A stretch of DNA of 64,000 nt from Lentisphaera araneosa HTCC2155 (GCF_000170755.1 NZ_ABCK01000001.1:186001-250000), one strand, 5' to 3'. Shown: positions 19,536-27,877, numbered from the stretch's first letter. The notes: a model not told the origin generated them from the sequence alone. Program-made: numbers and translations.

Positions 19536-20252
19536 GTGGCTCGAGCTCATTTACTCAAAGCAAGAACTCTCCAGAATTCTTTAGATGAAGAGTGTCCCAA
19601 GCTTCAGTTAAACATGGATTACACGGACTTATTCATTAAGCAAATAAGTCGTAGAGTTCTTAATGGAGAGACTATTTCACCCGATGAAAAGGTGTATTCG
19701 ATTTTTGAACCTCACACAGAATGGATATGCAAAGGAAAAGCTGGGATTCGTCAGGAACTTGGCGTGAAGGTATGTGTAGTTGAAGATCAGTTTGGCTTTA
19801 TTCTCGACCATAGGATCATGAAGGGCGAGCAGGATAAAGACGTGGCGGTTGAAATGGTTCGTAAAAGTAAGGAGCTGTACCCTGGGCTGACATCGATGAG
19901 TTTTGATAAGGGTTTTTATTCAAAGGTAGATAAGGATGGTCAAAATAATCACTCCCGCATTGAAGCATTAGAGGTAAGAGCTCACCTCCCTGTAAAAGGT
20001 CGCCGAAATAAAGCTGCTCAAGAGCGTGAAAGTAAGGAGGCCTTTGTCGTCGCTCGCAAACAACACCCCGCAGTTGAATCAGCTATTAACGCTCTTGAAA
20101 GTCATGGTTTTGACCGATGCCCTGATAAGGGTACTCCTAATTTCGAACGTTATGCCGCTATGGCGATAAGTGCCAGTAATATCCATCATCTTGGTGCTAT
20201 CATCATGGCCAGAGAAATCAAAGTCCTACGTAGAAAAAGAAAAAGCGCTTAA
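19536..20252 (+). CDS. Transposase C-terminal catalytic part (ISNCY-like)
   Basis: A 238-residue frame starting at GTG, 16 bases after the first frame stops. It has EPHTEWICKGKAGIRQELGVKV, then SFDKGFYSKVDKDGQ, which should supply the second catalytic Asp, and a late Glu in KGTPNFERYAAMAISASNIH. It lacks the N-terminal Asp block and so needs the upstream frame. The phase change between the two frames is +1, and both have a stop near 19517-19523, so simple readthrough would not join them. The element is probably disabled unless another copy supplies transposase. Confidence 0.7.
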   Translation: MARAHLLKARTLQNSLDEECPKLQLNMDYTDLFIKQISRRVLNGETISPDEKVYSIFEPHTEWICKGKAGIRQELGVKVCVVEDQFGFILDHRIMKGEQDKDVAVEMVRKSKELYPGLTSMSFDKGFYSKVDKDGQNNHSRIEALEVRAHLPVKGRRNKAAQERESKEAFVVARKQHPAVESAINALESHGFDRCPDKGTPNFERYAAMAISASNIHHLGAIIMAREIKVLRRKRKSA

Positions 20253-20463
20253 AGCTCTTCATAATAATAAAAACGCCATTCACGACGTACTTTCTCCTGC
20301 CTTGACTTAGTGAATAAATAGAAAAAAAGCCTTTGTTCTGACGCCTAGGCCTTAAAAAAATGATAATACTATGACTGCACGACACGTATAGCCATATTTT
20401 GAATTTTTATATTAACTTAAAATCATCAACAAACTCATAAACACTGGGTTTTCGGTCACGCAC

Positions 20464-20617
20464 TACTTAAACAAACGGCAATTCGACTTTTATGTCGAGC
20501 TTTTCCTAAAACAGGCAATAATAAACTCGCTAAAATCCCAATAATTGCCACGACGACAAGAACCTCGATCAAAGTGAAGCGAGCTCTGGGAAAATTTCTA
20601 ATGTTTTGTTGATGCAT
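20464..20617 (-). pseudogene. Prepilin-like protein, N-terminal part separated by IS insertion
   Basis: From ATG 20617 this reads [20 protein letters not shown], then [20 protein letters not shown] and [11 protein letters not shown] before running into the insertion sequence. FTLIE is the prepilin peptidase cleavage and methylation motif (cut before Phe, with Glu at +5), followed by the hydrophobic helix of type II/IV pseudopilins. The remaining part is at 17963-18582. This shows that the gene was full length before transposition. Confidence 0.88.
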
Positions 20618-20699
20618 TTATTACTCCATGAAAGTTCTTTATATGGATAGTAAGAAACTCAAAGCCCTCTTTTCTCAGGCTCTTTAAAAAAATTATGAA

Positions 20700-20747
20700 A
20701 AATCTATTTTAAGCCCGTTAATTTTATGAACGGAACTTTGTCTTAAG
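20700..20747. promoter_or_regulatory. Upstream block shared with the 23024 prepilin/kinase 2 intergenic region
   Basis: About 48 bases here, containing CTATTTTAAGCCCGTTAATT, match 23827-23874 at all but about six positions. In both places the block lies 80-130 bases upstream of a prepilin-like gene; at the second locus it also ends 20 bases before kinase 2. It may be a promoter or leader kept after duplication of the locus. No kinase follows it here: an intron-bearing repeat occupies the position. Confidence 0.5.
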
Positions 20748-20811
20748 GCGAATGACTCAGATTCTGAAAAGTGTTATTGAAAAGCAAAATCCAAACTGAC
20801 TTAGAAATTAA

Positions 20812-20865
20812 CTATTAATCTGGAGATGAATTAGATTTACTTTTGAGTGCTGAAAGCACGGTATA
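20812..20865 (+). repeat. Repeat fragment forming the 5' flank of intron A
   Basis: These 54 bases match 58315-58368 with one difference, and end TGAAAGCACGGTATA like the 71-bp units at 60349 and 60420. GTGCT and AGCAC form a small hairpin just before the intron insertion point. Confidence 0.8.
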
Positions 20866-22774
20866 GTACGCCTATGCGTACACAACATCAGCGAGGTGAA
20901 AGACCTCGTCAGGGTTGACCGTCAGCCCTGTAGTCGAAGTCAACTGCGTCGTTGTGAAACGGGGTGGGTAGTAGGGCCTAGACGAAATATCAGTCCGTAG
21001 GATGACGAACGCGTTTCGGCCGGTCAGGGTGTCGAGCCTGCTATATCATGGCGAAGACCAGAGAGCGGGAGGAAGAGCTGCGTAGCCTGAGGGCGAAGTA
21101 AGCCAACTGCTCAAGTTATACACGCTGAAGAAAGGCGGAAAGAAAAGCGGTGTATAGACGCTGACAGGTGTTTGGTGACGGAATGGTGTGAAGGTGTTGT
21201 GGATCAAGTAGGGAGACCTGTGTGGGCAGTACGGATTAATCCGCCACGCAGGAGTCAGAGCCCTCATAGTAGCGATGAAGGTGGTGAAAGTCACTGGAGC
21301 AAAGGGGGGCAGGAAGGTGAAACTGAGAAGAAAAGAATAGAAGGAATATAAGAATGTCAGAAATGGCTAAACAAATATTACGACGAGATGAACGCTTTGT
21401 TGAAATACAAGCGTGGGCGTCACCTTCTGTCTGGACGGATCAGATGCTGAAAACTCTTCATAGAGGAGTTGAAAGAGGCAAGTGGTACAGCTTATCAGAT
21501 AAGCTGATGCGTAAGAATAATATTATGGAGGCTTGGGAGAAAGTGTGTTCAAATAAGGGCAAACATGGAGTGGACATGGTATCAATCGAGCGCTACGAAT
21601 CAGAGCTGGAGTATAATAATGCTAAGCTTCTCGAAGAACTGCAAGATGGAAGGTATGATCCCAGTGCAGTGCGCCGAGTGGAAATCCCAAAAGGTGATGG
21701 TCGAAAGACCAGACCTTTGGGAATACCCACAGTGCGTGATCGAGTAGTTCAAACAGCTCTGAAACATGTGATAGAGCCGATATTCGATATCGACTTCTCG
21801 CCCTACAGTTTTGGATTTCGTCCAAAGCTGGGTTGCAAGGATGCACTTAGACGAGTGAATGAATTGTTAAAGCAGGGCTATCTCTATGTTATGGATGCCG
21901 ACATCCAAAGCTACTTCGATACTATACCACATGAGAAACTCATGAGTCGAGTCAAGGAAAAGATCATTGATGGTAAAATTCTTGATCTGATCGAACAATT
22001 CCTCAAAGCCAATATCTTTGATGGTCTCAAACATTGGGAACCTGAAGAAGGTACACCGCAGGGAGGAATTATCAGTCCTCTGTTAGCAAATATCTATCTT
22101 GATCTCTTTGATCACAAGATGACCGAGGCTGGATTCGAGATAGTGCGCTATGCAGACGATTTCCTGATCATGTGTAAAAGTAAAGAATCAGCCAAAAGGG
22201 CATTGCGCAAAACGCGAAGGTGGATGAAAGCCAATGGGCTGAAACTTCATCCAGAAAAAACGCGAATTGCCGACATGACAGAGAAGTGCGAGTACTTCGA
22301 GTTTCTCGGATACCATTTCGAGAGAACGCGAAATACACATCGCATTAAACGTTGGCCAAGGAAGCAGAGCCTGAAGAAATGCAAAGATGCCATACGCAAG
22401 AAAACGAGGAGAAGCAATAAGGACTCAATAGAGGACATAATTGCTTACCTTCGGCCAAATCTTCTCGGATGGTATCAATACTTCAAGCACTCCACTGTGT
22501 ATGCAATGCGAGGTATAGATGAATTTACACGCAGAAGACTGCGCAGTATTATAGCCAAATATAATCGCAAGAAAGGTTCTCATCGCATGATTGATACTCG
22601 TAAATACAATAAAGCCTACTTTACAGATCTAGGCTTCTTTTCACTGGAGGAAGCCTGGAAACTGGAATTTCAGTCTCTTCGGAGTAAGCACTGACTGGAG
22701 AGCCGTATGCGGGAGAACCGCACGTACGGTTCGGAAGGAGGGGAGACTCCGCAAGGAGTCTTCCCTACCCTTAT
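20866..22774 (+). mobile_element. Group II intron, copy A
   Basis: The 1909-bp element starts GTACGCC and ends CTACCCTTAT, fitting the GU...AY ends of group II introns. I placed the ends by comparison with uninterrupted 71-bp repeats at 60349-60560, where CACGGTATA is followed directly by AATTAGCC. The first 490 bases are the structured 5' domains. An RT/maturase frame follows (21354-22694). Domain V is at 22700-22732, beginning GAGCCGTATGC and closing GCACGTACGGTTC, with domain VI after it. The encoded protein is identical to that of copy B at 58369-60277, so movement or duplication was recent. Confidence 0.92.
21354..22694 (+). CDS. ltrA: Group II intron reverse transcriptase/maturase (copy A)
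   Basis: A 446-residue protein with reverse transcriptase blocks in order: RPLGIPTVRDRVVQTALKHV (block 2), SFGFRPKLGCKDAL (block 3), MDADIQSYFDTIPHEKL (block 4, first catalytic Asp), GTPQGGIISPLLANIYL (block 4-5), VRYADDFLI (block 5, the YADD pair), LHPEKTRI and FEFLGYHF. The maturase (X) domain follows, with LGWYQYFKHS. I see no HNH endonuclease domain; the frame stops six bases before domain V. It splices the intron RNA and copies it into DNA at the target. It has 100% protein identity to the frame at 58857. Confidence 0.96.
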   Translation: MSEMAKQILRRDERFVEIQAWASPSVWTDQMLKTLHRGVERGKWYSLSDKLMRKNNIMEAWEKVCSNKGKHGVDMVSIERYESELEYNNAKLLEELQDGRYDPSAVRRVEIPKGDGRKTRPLGIPTVRDRVVQTALKHVIEPIFDIDFSPYSFGFRPKLGCKDALRRVNELLKQGYLYVMDADIQSYFDTIPHEKLMSRVKEKIIDGKILDLIEQFLKANIFDGLKHWEPEEGTPQGGIISPLLANIYLDLFDHKMTEAGFEIVRYADDFLIMCKSKESAKRALRKTRRWMKANGLKLHPEKTRIADMTEKCEYFEFLGYHFERTRNTHRIKRWPRKQSLKKCKDAIRKKTRRSNKDSIEDIIAYLRPNLLGWYQYFKHSTVYAMRGIDEFTRRRLRSIIAKYNRKKGSHRMIDTRKYNKAYFTDLGFFSLEEAWKLEFQSLRSKH

Positions 22775-22864
22775 AATTAGCCTAGCTCGTGAAAGCTAGG
22801 TATATGTGAAACAAAAAAATTACGAGTTCTGAAGGAACGGCATAGTGCTCTAATCCATGCATAC
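22775..22864 (+). repeat. Single 71-bp hairpin repeat unit, 3' flank of intron A
   Basis: The unit starts AATTAGCCTAGCTCGTG and ends ACGGCATA, matching the 71-bp units at 60278-60560 with a few changes. CCTAGCT and AGCTAGG form a hairpin. After it, 22865-23023 holds a CCCAAGGC...GCC...TTGGGC hairpin related to one near 39957-39980, and no gene. Confidence 0.8.
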
Positions 22865-23023
22865 AGCATTCATAATATGACTATGTACATTATTATCCCA
22901 AGGCTTACGCCATTGGGCTAGATTGAGTCATGCTTTCAGCATTATACTAAACTAGTAAAAAATCAAGGCCAGTATTTTCTCAATCTATATACTTGCCGAA
23001 GTAATAGACCTACGCCTAAGGGC

Positions 23024-23743
23024 TTACCTATGACTATCCCACATGGTATCTGATGGATTGCTATTATCCCATGGGTAGCGTTGCCCTAAAAATGTTTGAG
23101 TGAGGGAAAGTCCCTTTGCGGAGCCATCGGTCATTAAATAATTCATTTCCCCCCAGCCATGTGACCAAAAGGAATCGCCACCATCTGGGTTCGTTACATG
23201 ACTAGTTTTCCTCACATGTCGATTAGGGGTTCCCAAATCATTTGCTGGAGCGGGATAATCCAGCAACATAATTGTCTCTGTAGGATTATTGATTTCGACA
23301 AGCCTTCTAACTACATCCTCATCACCATTGGTCATGCCCAATTGCGATCCTGGACCTGCTTGAGTCATCGAGTAAGAACGTGGGTGGCGACCACTTGGCG
23401 TTTCATCTAAAGGGCAAACATAGAGCTCTGAAGTTGTTGGCCACACTCCATCCATTTGATTTTCTGTTAAGTTCCGACCATCATAACCACCGCCTAAGCG
23501 ATCATCCCAGGTCTTAGTGGAACTTTGGGGCACATAATCATTATTGTCACCTGCGTACATAAATATGGCTGTGCCTAGCTGTTTTTGTTGGCTTAGGCAA
23601 ACAACTATTCTGCTTTGTTTTCTAGCTTTACTTAAAACTGGCATTAAAAAACTGGCTAAAATACCAATAATGGCGACCACCACGAGTATTTCAATTAAGC
23701 TGAATTTTACCGTTCTAAGAATTGTTTGTTTATTGTTTGTCAT
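23024..23743 (-). CDS. Prepilin-like (pseudopilin) surface protein
   Basis: A 239-residue protein from ATG 23743, chosen because GGAG lies 7 bases upstream; a TTG 12 bases earlier is less likely. Residues 14-40 hold [20 protein letters not shown], the prepilin cleavage/methylation motif plus hydrophobic helix. The C-terminal part has HGWGEMNYLMTDG, close to the H-X9-DG signature of the large planctomycete/Lentisphaera prepilin-like family, though with ten spacer residues. It is probably a type II secretion-like or surface filament subunit. It is transcribed divergently from kinase 2 across 151 bases. Its paralogue, split by an IS, lies at 17963-20617. Confidence 0.9.
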   Translation of the reverse strand: MTNNKQTILRTVKFSLIEILVVVAIIGILASFLMPVLSKARKQSRIVVCLSQQKQLGTAIFMYAGDNNDYVPQSSTKTWDDRLGGGYDGRNLTENQMDGVWPTTSELYVCPLDETPSGRHPRSYSMTQAGPGSQLGMTNGDEDVVRRLVEINNPTETIMLLDYPAPANDLGTPNRHVRKTSHVTNPDGGDSFWSHGWGEMNYLMTDGSAKGLSLTQTFLGQRYPWDNSNPSDTMWDSHR

Positions 23744-23826
23744 GTCTTGCTCCAATTAAACTTATATACTTAAAGTAAGAAATGAAAGTGTATGTTTTCT
23801 CAGCTAGTACTAAGTTTTTGTAAGAA

Positions 23827-23874
23827 AATCTATTTTCAGCCCAGTTGATTTTATGAATGGAGCATTGTATTAAG
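23827..23874. promoter_or_regulatory. Conserved block between prepilin-like gene and kinase 2
   Basis: This is the second copy of the roughly 48-base block described at 20700-20747, including TTGATTTTATGAATGGAG. It ends 20 bases before the kinase 2 start codon, so it may be the kinase leader or a shared divergent promoter. Confidence 0.5.
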
Positions 23875-23894
23875 ATATATAAGCCCGAGGAAAT

Positions 23895-25979
23895 ATGTCA
23901 GATTTAGAAGAATCATTTCAAGAACTGGACTGCGACTTTCAGAAATTCTATCAAAGCGATGAATTAAGTGAATTTGCGGAATCAAGTTACCCCATTTTAG
24001 AAAGCTTAAAGTCGAGTAGCAAGCATTACTCAGACGAGGAATTCATTGCTCAGGGGGGCGAGAAAAAGATTTTCAAAGTAAAGGATACTCAGGCCGATCG
24101 CTTTATCGCCCTCGCACGACCTTTGGATTCAGCTGAACCCCAACAAATTGAATCCTTTCTTCGCGAAGCCCGCATAAGTTCCTTTCTTCAGCATCCCAAT
24201 ATTCTCAGTGTATATGAAATGAGTCTTGACCAAGAAGGCGAGCCCTTTTTTACTATGGAGCTCATGAAAGGTGAAAGCCTCTTAAGTATACTCAATAAAA
24301 TCAAAGATAATGATGCGCAAAGCATCGAAAAATACCCCTTGCCAAAACGTATTGATATTTTTCAAAAAATCTGCAGCGCGCTTTCCTATGCGCATTCCAA
24401 AAATATTCTTCACCTCGATATTAAACCCGCCAACATCCAAGTTGGAGAACACGGAGAAGTCTTACTCTGTGATTGGGGACTCGCTAAAATCATGAAGAAT
24501 TTCGAAAAACAAAATTCACAAGCCATTGACCTCTCTCAAATCAGCCCAGACCCCTTATTACTCAATGAACATACACTTGTGGGGCAAATTAAGGGAACCC
24601 CGGGTTTTATGAGTCCTGAGCAAATTAACCACCAAGAGGAACTGAGCCCCGCTAGTGATATCTATGCTTTAGGTTCATTGCTTTACTCATTACTGACTCA
24701 TAAAAATGCCTTTGATGGTAGCCACCAAGATATTCTTACTCGCACTCTGGAAGCTCCTCCTCTAGCACCCAGTGTGAAATGTTCCCACAAAGTCCCACGT
24801 GCCTTAGAGGCTATCTGCTTAAAAGCCATGTCTCTAATACCCACAGATCGTTATGCTCAACTTGCAGATTTGGAAAAAGACCTCGAACTTTATCAGCAAG
24901 GCTACCCCGTCAAAGCCCAGAAAGCGCGACTCTCGCTTTATCTCAGCTCTTGGTTTAAGAGACATAAAAAGACGGTGGGTTTAAGTAGCTTTTTCCTCCT
25001 GCTTATCAGCGCCATTATTTTCTTATCTTTCAAGGAAATCCAAGAAGAACGCAATGAGGCCATTAGTGAAAAAGTTCGTGCCGAAGAAAACCTTAGACTC
25101 TTTCGACAAGAACAAGCCATTGCCGAAAAAAACCGCCAGCTCTATGAACAGGAAAATAACTTAAATACAGTTCAAGCCGATTACTTTTACGAAACGATCA
25201 ACAATCTCTATGAGCTTGATAACTACACCGATGCGACTAAGAGAATTAAAGCCATAAATAAACACCTTGAGCGAGAAAAAGATCCCAAACGCTTAGAAAA
25301 AATATTTGCCTATAAAGCAGGTTTGTATTTTGTTTTGCAAGATTATTCCCAATGCCTCGAGACGCTCAAGAAAATTGATATTAGCAAGTATGGGAAATTA
25401 AAGTCACTCTATGATATCTCACACAATTTTGCTCCTCGCTTAAACAAAAACTCGCGTCTTTCAGGCGAAGACCTCGAGCAACTCGCTTTACGATTCCCTA
25501 ATCATATTACTAGCATGCTCTATTATACCTATTACTATCACACCATGATGGGACCTAGGAAACCCGAGGAGAATCTAAAAACAGTCAAAGTTCTTCTCAA
25601 TCGAATCAATTTGCTCACGTCGAAAACTGATCGCCCTATTACGCTCACGAAAAGCCTTGATGCTAGCTATCAACTCGATTTAAGCCATCATAAATACAGT
25701 CACTTAGCCATGCCCATTCCCGTGAATCGACGCCAAAGGAATTTGCTTTTAGGCCTCAATGTAAACAAGCTAGATTTGAGCTACAGCAAATTTAATGATG
25801 GCACTCAACTTATAGGCTATAATTTAGACGAACTTCATATTCGAGGAATTCATAAAGTCAATAATTTACGCTTACTCACTACGGGTAAAATTAAAATGAT
25901 TTACCACAACTTAGAGCTCTCAGATCAAGACTTGGCTGAATTATATCCGAAGACTCAATTCCTACGAATCCAGGATTAA
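23895..25979 (+). CDS. Membrane Ser/Thr protein kinase 2, WNK-like lysine placement
   Basis: A 694-residue protein built like kinase 1: N-terminal acidic segment, kinase domain (about 48-335), one membrane helix (about 356-376), coiled coil, helical repeats and a leucine-rich tail (NKLDLSYSKF, LDELHIRGIHKV). The catalytic loop is HLDIKPANI and the metal site is CDWGLAK. The usual beta-3 lysine is alanine (IALA, A74), while the glycine-rich loop has K57 in GGEKKI; the helix-C Glu is E91. A GAGGAA ribosome site precedes the ATG. It ends 7 bases from the end of the convergent sigma factor gene, which may be its functional partner. It is divergent from a prepilin-like gene. Confidence 0.92.
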   Translation: MSDLEESFQELDCDFQKFYQSDELSEFAESSYPILESLKSSSKHYSDEEFIAQGGEKKIFKVKDTQADRFIALARPLDSAEPQQIESFLREARISSFLQHPNILSVYEMSLDQEGEPFFTMELMKGESLLSILNKIKDNDAQSIEKYPLPKRIDIFQKICSALSYAHSKNILHLDIKPANIQVGEHGEVLLCDWGLAKIMKNFEKQNSQAIDLSQISPDPLLLNEHTLVGQIKGTPGFMSPEQINHQEELSPASDIYALGSLLYSLLTHKNAFDGSHQDILTRTLEAPPLAPSVKCSHKVPRALEAICLKAMSLIPTDRYAQLADLEKDLELYQQGYPVKAQKARLSLYLSSWFKRHKKTVGLSSFFLLLISAIIFLSFKEIQEERNEAISEKVRAEENLRLFRQEQAIAEKNRQLYEQENNLNTVQADYFYETINNLYELDNYTDATKRIKAINKHLEREKDPKRLEKIFAYKAGLYFVLQDYSQCLETLKKIDISKYGKLKSLYDISHNFAPRLNKNSRLSGEDLEQLALRFPNHITSMLYYTYYYHTMMGPRKPEENLKTVKVLLNRINLLTSKTDRPITLTKSLDASYQLDLSHHKYSHLAMPIPVNRRQRNLLLGLNVNKLDLSYSKFNDGTQLIGYNLDELHIRGIHKVNNLRLLTTGKIKMIYHNLELSDQDLAELYPKTQFLRIQD

Positions 25980-25986
25980 GAAGTGC

Positions 25987-26577
25987 TTATTCTAAGTCTT
26001 GTCTAAGTTTATTAATTTCCTTAGCAAAACGCTCTTTCATGCGAAAACGTAGATTATAAACTACTTTTTCCTCAGCCTCCATATATTTAGCGACTTCCGC
26101 AACCGATGCCCCCTTGAGGCACATTCTAAAACCTTCTACAGCGAGCTCATCATAATCTTTTGCCATGATCGCAAAAGCTCGATTGGTCAGATAAATTTGC
26201 CATTCACTTTTCGCAATTGTTTCAATTTCGGGAAGGCGAATTGAGTTTAAGTAATCTTCATCAAAAGCTTTTTGATCACGCTTAACTTGACGTTTGCCTT
26301 GGTCAATAAAATCTAAAACCTCATGTTTAGTGACCACGCTCAAAAAAGCTCGAAAGCTCTTTTGTTCATCGTACGTCATTGTCGGAAGCTTTTTCCATAA
26401 GTTCATCATAATGCGCTGAACGATGTCATCTGCATCAGCGGCATTGATATTCATGCGTCGGATAATGGCATAGATATAGCGTTTATAGACTTCAGAAAAC
26501 TCAGCCCACGCATCATCATTATATTGATCTTTGATACGCAAAAGAAGTGTTTTTCTGGTTTTGTAAATATCGCTCAT
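25987..26577 (-). CDS. ECF-type RNA polymerase sigma factor
   Basis: A 196-residue sigma factor of the same subfamily as those at 10343 and 47731. Region 2 runs AWAEFSEVYKRYIYAIIRRM, then DADDIVQRIMMNLWKKLPTM and SFRAFLSVVTKHEVLDFI; region 4 is AVEGFRMCLKGASVAEVAKY with VVYNLRFRMKERF. It lies tail to tail with kinase 2 with only 7 bases between the stops. It has no adjacent anti-sigma gene. Some ECF groups are controlled by Ser/Thr kinases instead of anti-sigma factors, so kinase 2 is a plausible regulator, though nothing in the sequence proves this. The leader GGTAGATTTATATG resembles that of the sigma gene at 10942. Confidence 0.93.
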   Translation of the reverse strand: MSDIYKTRKTLLLRIKDQYNDDAWAEFSEVYKRYIYAIIRRMNINAADADDIVQRIMMNLWKKLPTMTYDEQKSFRAFLSVVTKHEVLDFIDQGKRQVKRDQKAFDEDYLNSIRLPEIETIAKSEWQIYLTNRAFAIMAKDYDELAVEGFRMCLKGASVAEVAKYMEAEEKVVYNLRFRMKERFAKEINKLRQDLE

Positions 26578-26734
26578 ATAAATCTACCCATAATTCTTAT
26601 AAAAAATAATACATGGTTTATGGACTTCACTTAACTAAAAAATGTGAATAATTAAAATTTTTCTTAGATTAATTGAGAAAAAGCAGGAAGTCGTTCGGTA
26701 TTATAATTAATTGATAAGAATTATAAGGCTAGCC

Positions 26735-27877
26735 ATGACCATGAAAACCAAATTATTAAAGATCATACTGCTCTCTTCTCTTGCATTTGTAAGCTACGCC
26801 GTAGAGCAAGGTTCATTTGAAGAGAAATCCAATCGTTATAGTTGGGCATGCTCACCCATCGAAGGTTTACCTAATGTACTTCTCGTCGGTGATTCTATCT
26901 CTATTGGGTATACACTTCAGGTTCGCCAGTACTTAAAGGGCAAAGCCAACCTCTACCGACCGATGACTGATGATGGCGGTCCACAAAATGGTGGTGATGC
27001 GGGTGGTGGTAAACGCAGCCTGAAAAAATGGCTCGGCGATACAAAGTGGGATGTGATTCATTTTAACTGGGGGCTTCATGACCTTAAACGAATGGGTCGA
27101 GAAAATGGTAAAAGCGTCAGCCGTGCAGACATTTCACCACGTGTTTCCATCGAACAATACAAACAAGATTTACAAGACTGTATTGATATTATGAATGCTA
27201 GTGGAGCTAAGCTAATCTTTGGCAATACCACTGCTTATCCTGCAGGAGTTCAGCCCGTACGCTTACCCGAAGACGCCATCAAGTACAATGCGGCTGCCGC
27301 AGAAGTCATGCAAAAGAACGCTATTCCTATAAACGACCTCTATGCCCTCACACATAATCGTTTGGCAGAACTTCAAAGCCCCAAAAATGTTCATTTTACT
27401 GAGTTAGGTTCTGCAGTTATAGGCAAGCAAGTGGCCTCTGTTATTTCTAAGCACTTGGGAATAGAAATCACTCTCCCCCTCTATAACACGGCAAAAGAAG
27501 CCCTCGATGCAGGTGATAAATTTAAAAAAGAAGAGGAATTTGAGGAAGCTATTGAGGCTTACAAATTCTCTGCCTCACTCGCCCTGAGTCGCGCGGGCAA
27601 ATTTAGACCACTCAAATACATTTCTGATTTAAGCTACAAAATGCAAGTGTGGGAAGATAATTACGAAGCGAACCAGGCTATTATTGCTTTACCAAGAGCC
27701 TCAAATCGAGATCGCGCTATTGCCTATTTACACGAAGCTAAAATGAATGATCAGTTAAATAAACCCGAAAAGACGAAAGCCTCGCTCAATAAACTTAAAG
27801 AAATCGAGAAGGATATCCCGCCCTATTTAAAAAATTTATACCTCACATTAAAACAATGCTTAGTTACAAGCATATAA
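26735..27877 (+). CDS. Secreted SGNH/GDSL-type esterase
   Basis: From ATG 26735 (AAGG about 8 bases upstream; a TTG at 26711 is less likely) this gives 380 residues. A signal peptide (about 1-22) is followed by LLVGDSISIGYT, with Ser54 as the nucleophile, then WDVIHFNWGLHDLKR (oxyanion-hole Asn block) and NVHFTELGSAV (catalytic His). Residues 250-380 form a helical, TPR-like extension (EEEFEEAIEAYKFSASLALS). It probably removes acetyl groups from polysaccharide in the periplasm. The start of the protein resembles the broken esterase at 32645. It is divergent from the sigma factor gene across 157 bases. Confidence 0.85.
   Translation: MTMKTKLLKIILLSSLAFVSYAVEQGSFEEKSNRYSWACSPIEGLPNVLLVGDSISIGYTLQVRQYLKGKANLYRPMTDDGGPQNGGDAGGGKRSLKKWLGDTKWDVIHFNWGLHDLKRMGRENGKSVSRADISPRVSIEQYKQDLQDCIDIMNASGAKLIFGNTTAYPAGVQPVRLPEDAIKYNAAAAEVMQKNAIPINDLYALTHNRLAELQSPKNVHFTELGSAVIGKQVASVISKHLGIEITLPLYNTAKEALDAGDKFKKEEEFEEAIEAYKFSASLALSRAGKFRPLKYISDLSYKMQVWEDNYEANQAIIALPRASNRDRAIAYLHEAKMNDQLNKPEKTKASLNKLKEIEKDIPPYLKNLYLTLKQCLVTSI

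Larger units (their letters stand above)
18583..20463 (+). mobile_element. 1.88-kb insertion sequence (ISNCY-like) with 6-bp target duplication
   Basis: The ends are imperfect inverted repeats: GTGCCTGACCGAAA at 18583 and, on the other strand at 20463, GTGCGTGACCGAAA (one mismatch). TACTTA flanks both sides (18577-18582 and 20464-20469). It carries two consecutive plus-strand frames that together look like a DDE transposase related to the ISNCY group. It sits inside a prepilin-like gene, in the opposite direction to that gene. The stretch 20253-20463 inside it holds no further gene. Confidence 0.88.

Noticed and set aside
21046-21294. 82-codon minus-strand frame, repeated at 58549-58797
   Set aside because: It lies antisense within the structured 5' domains of the group II intron and is duplicated only because the intron is.
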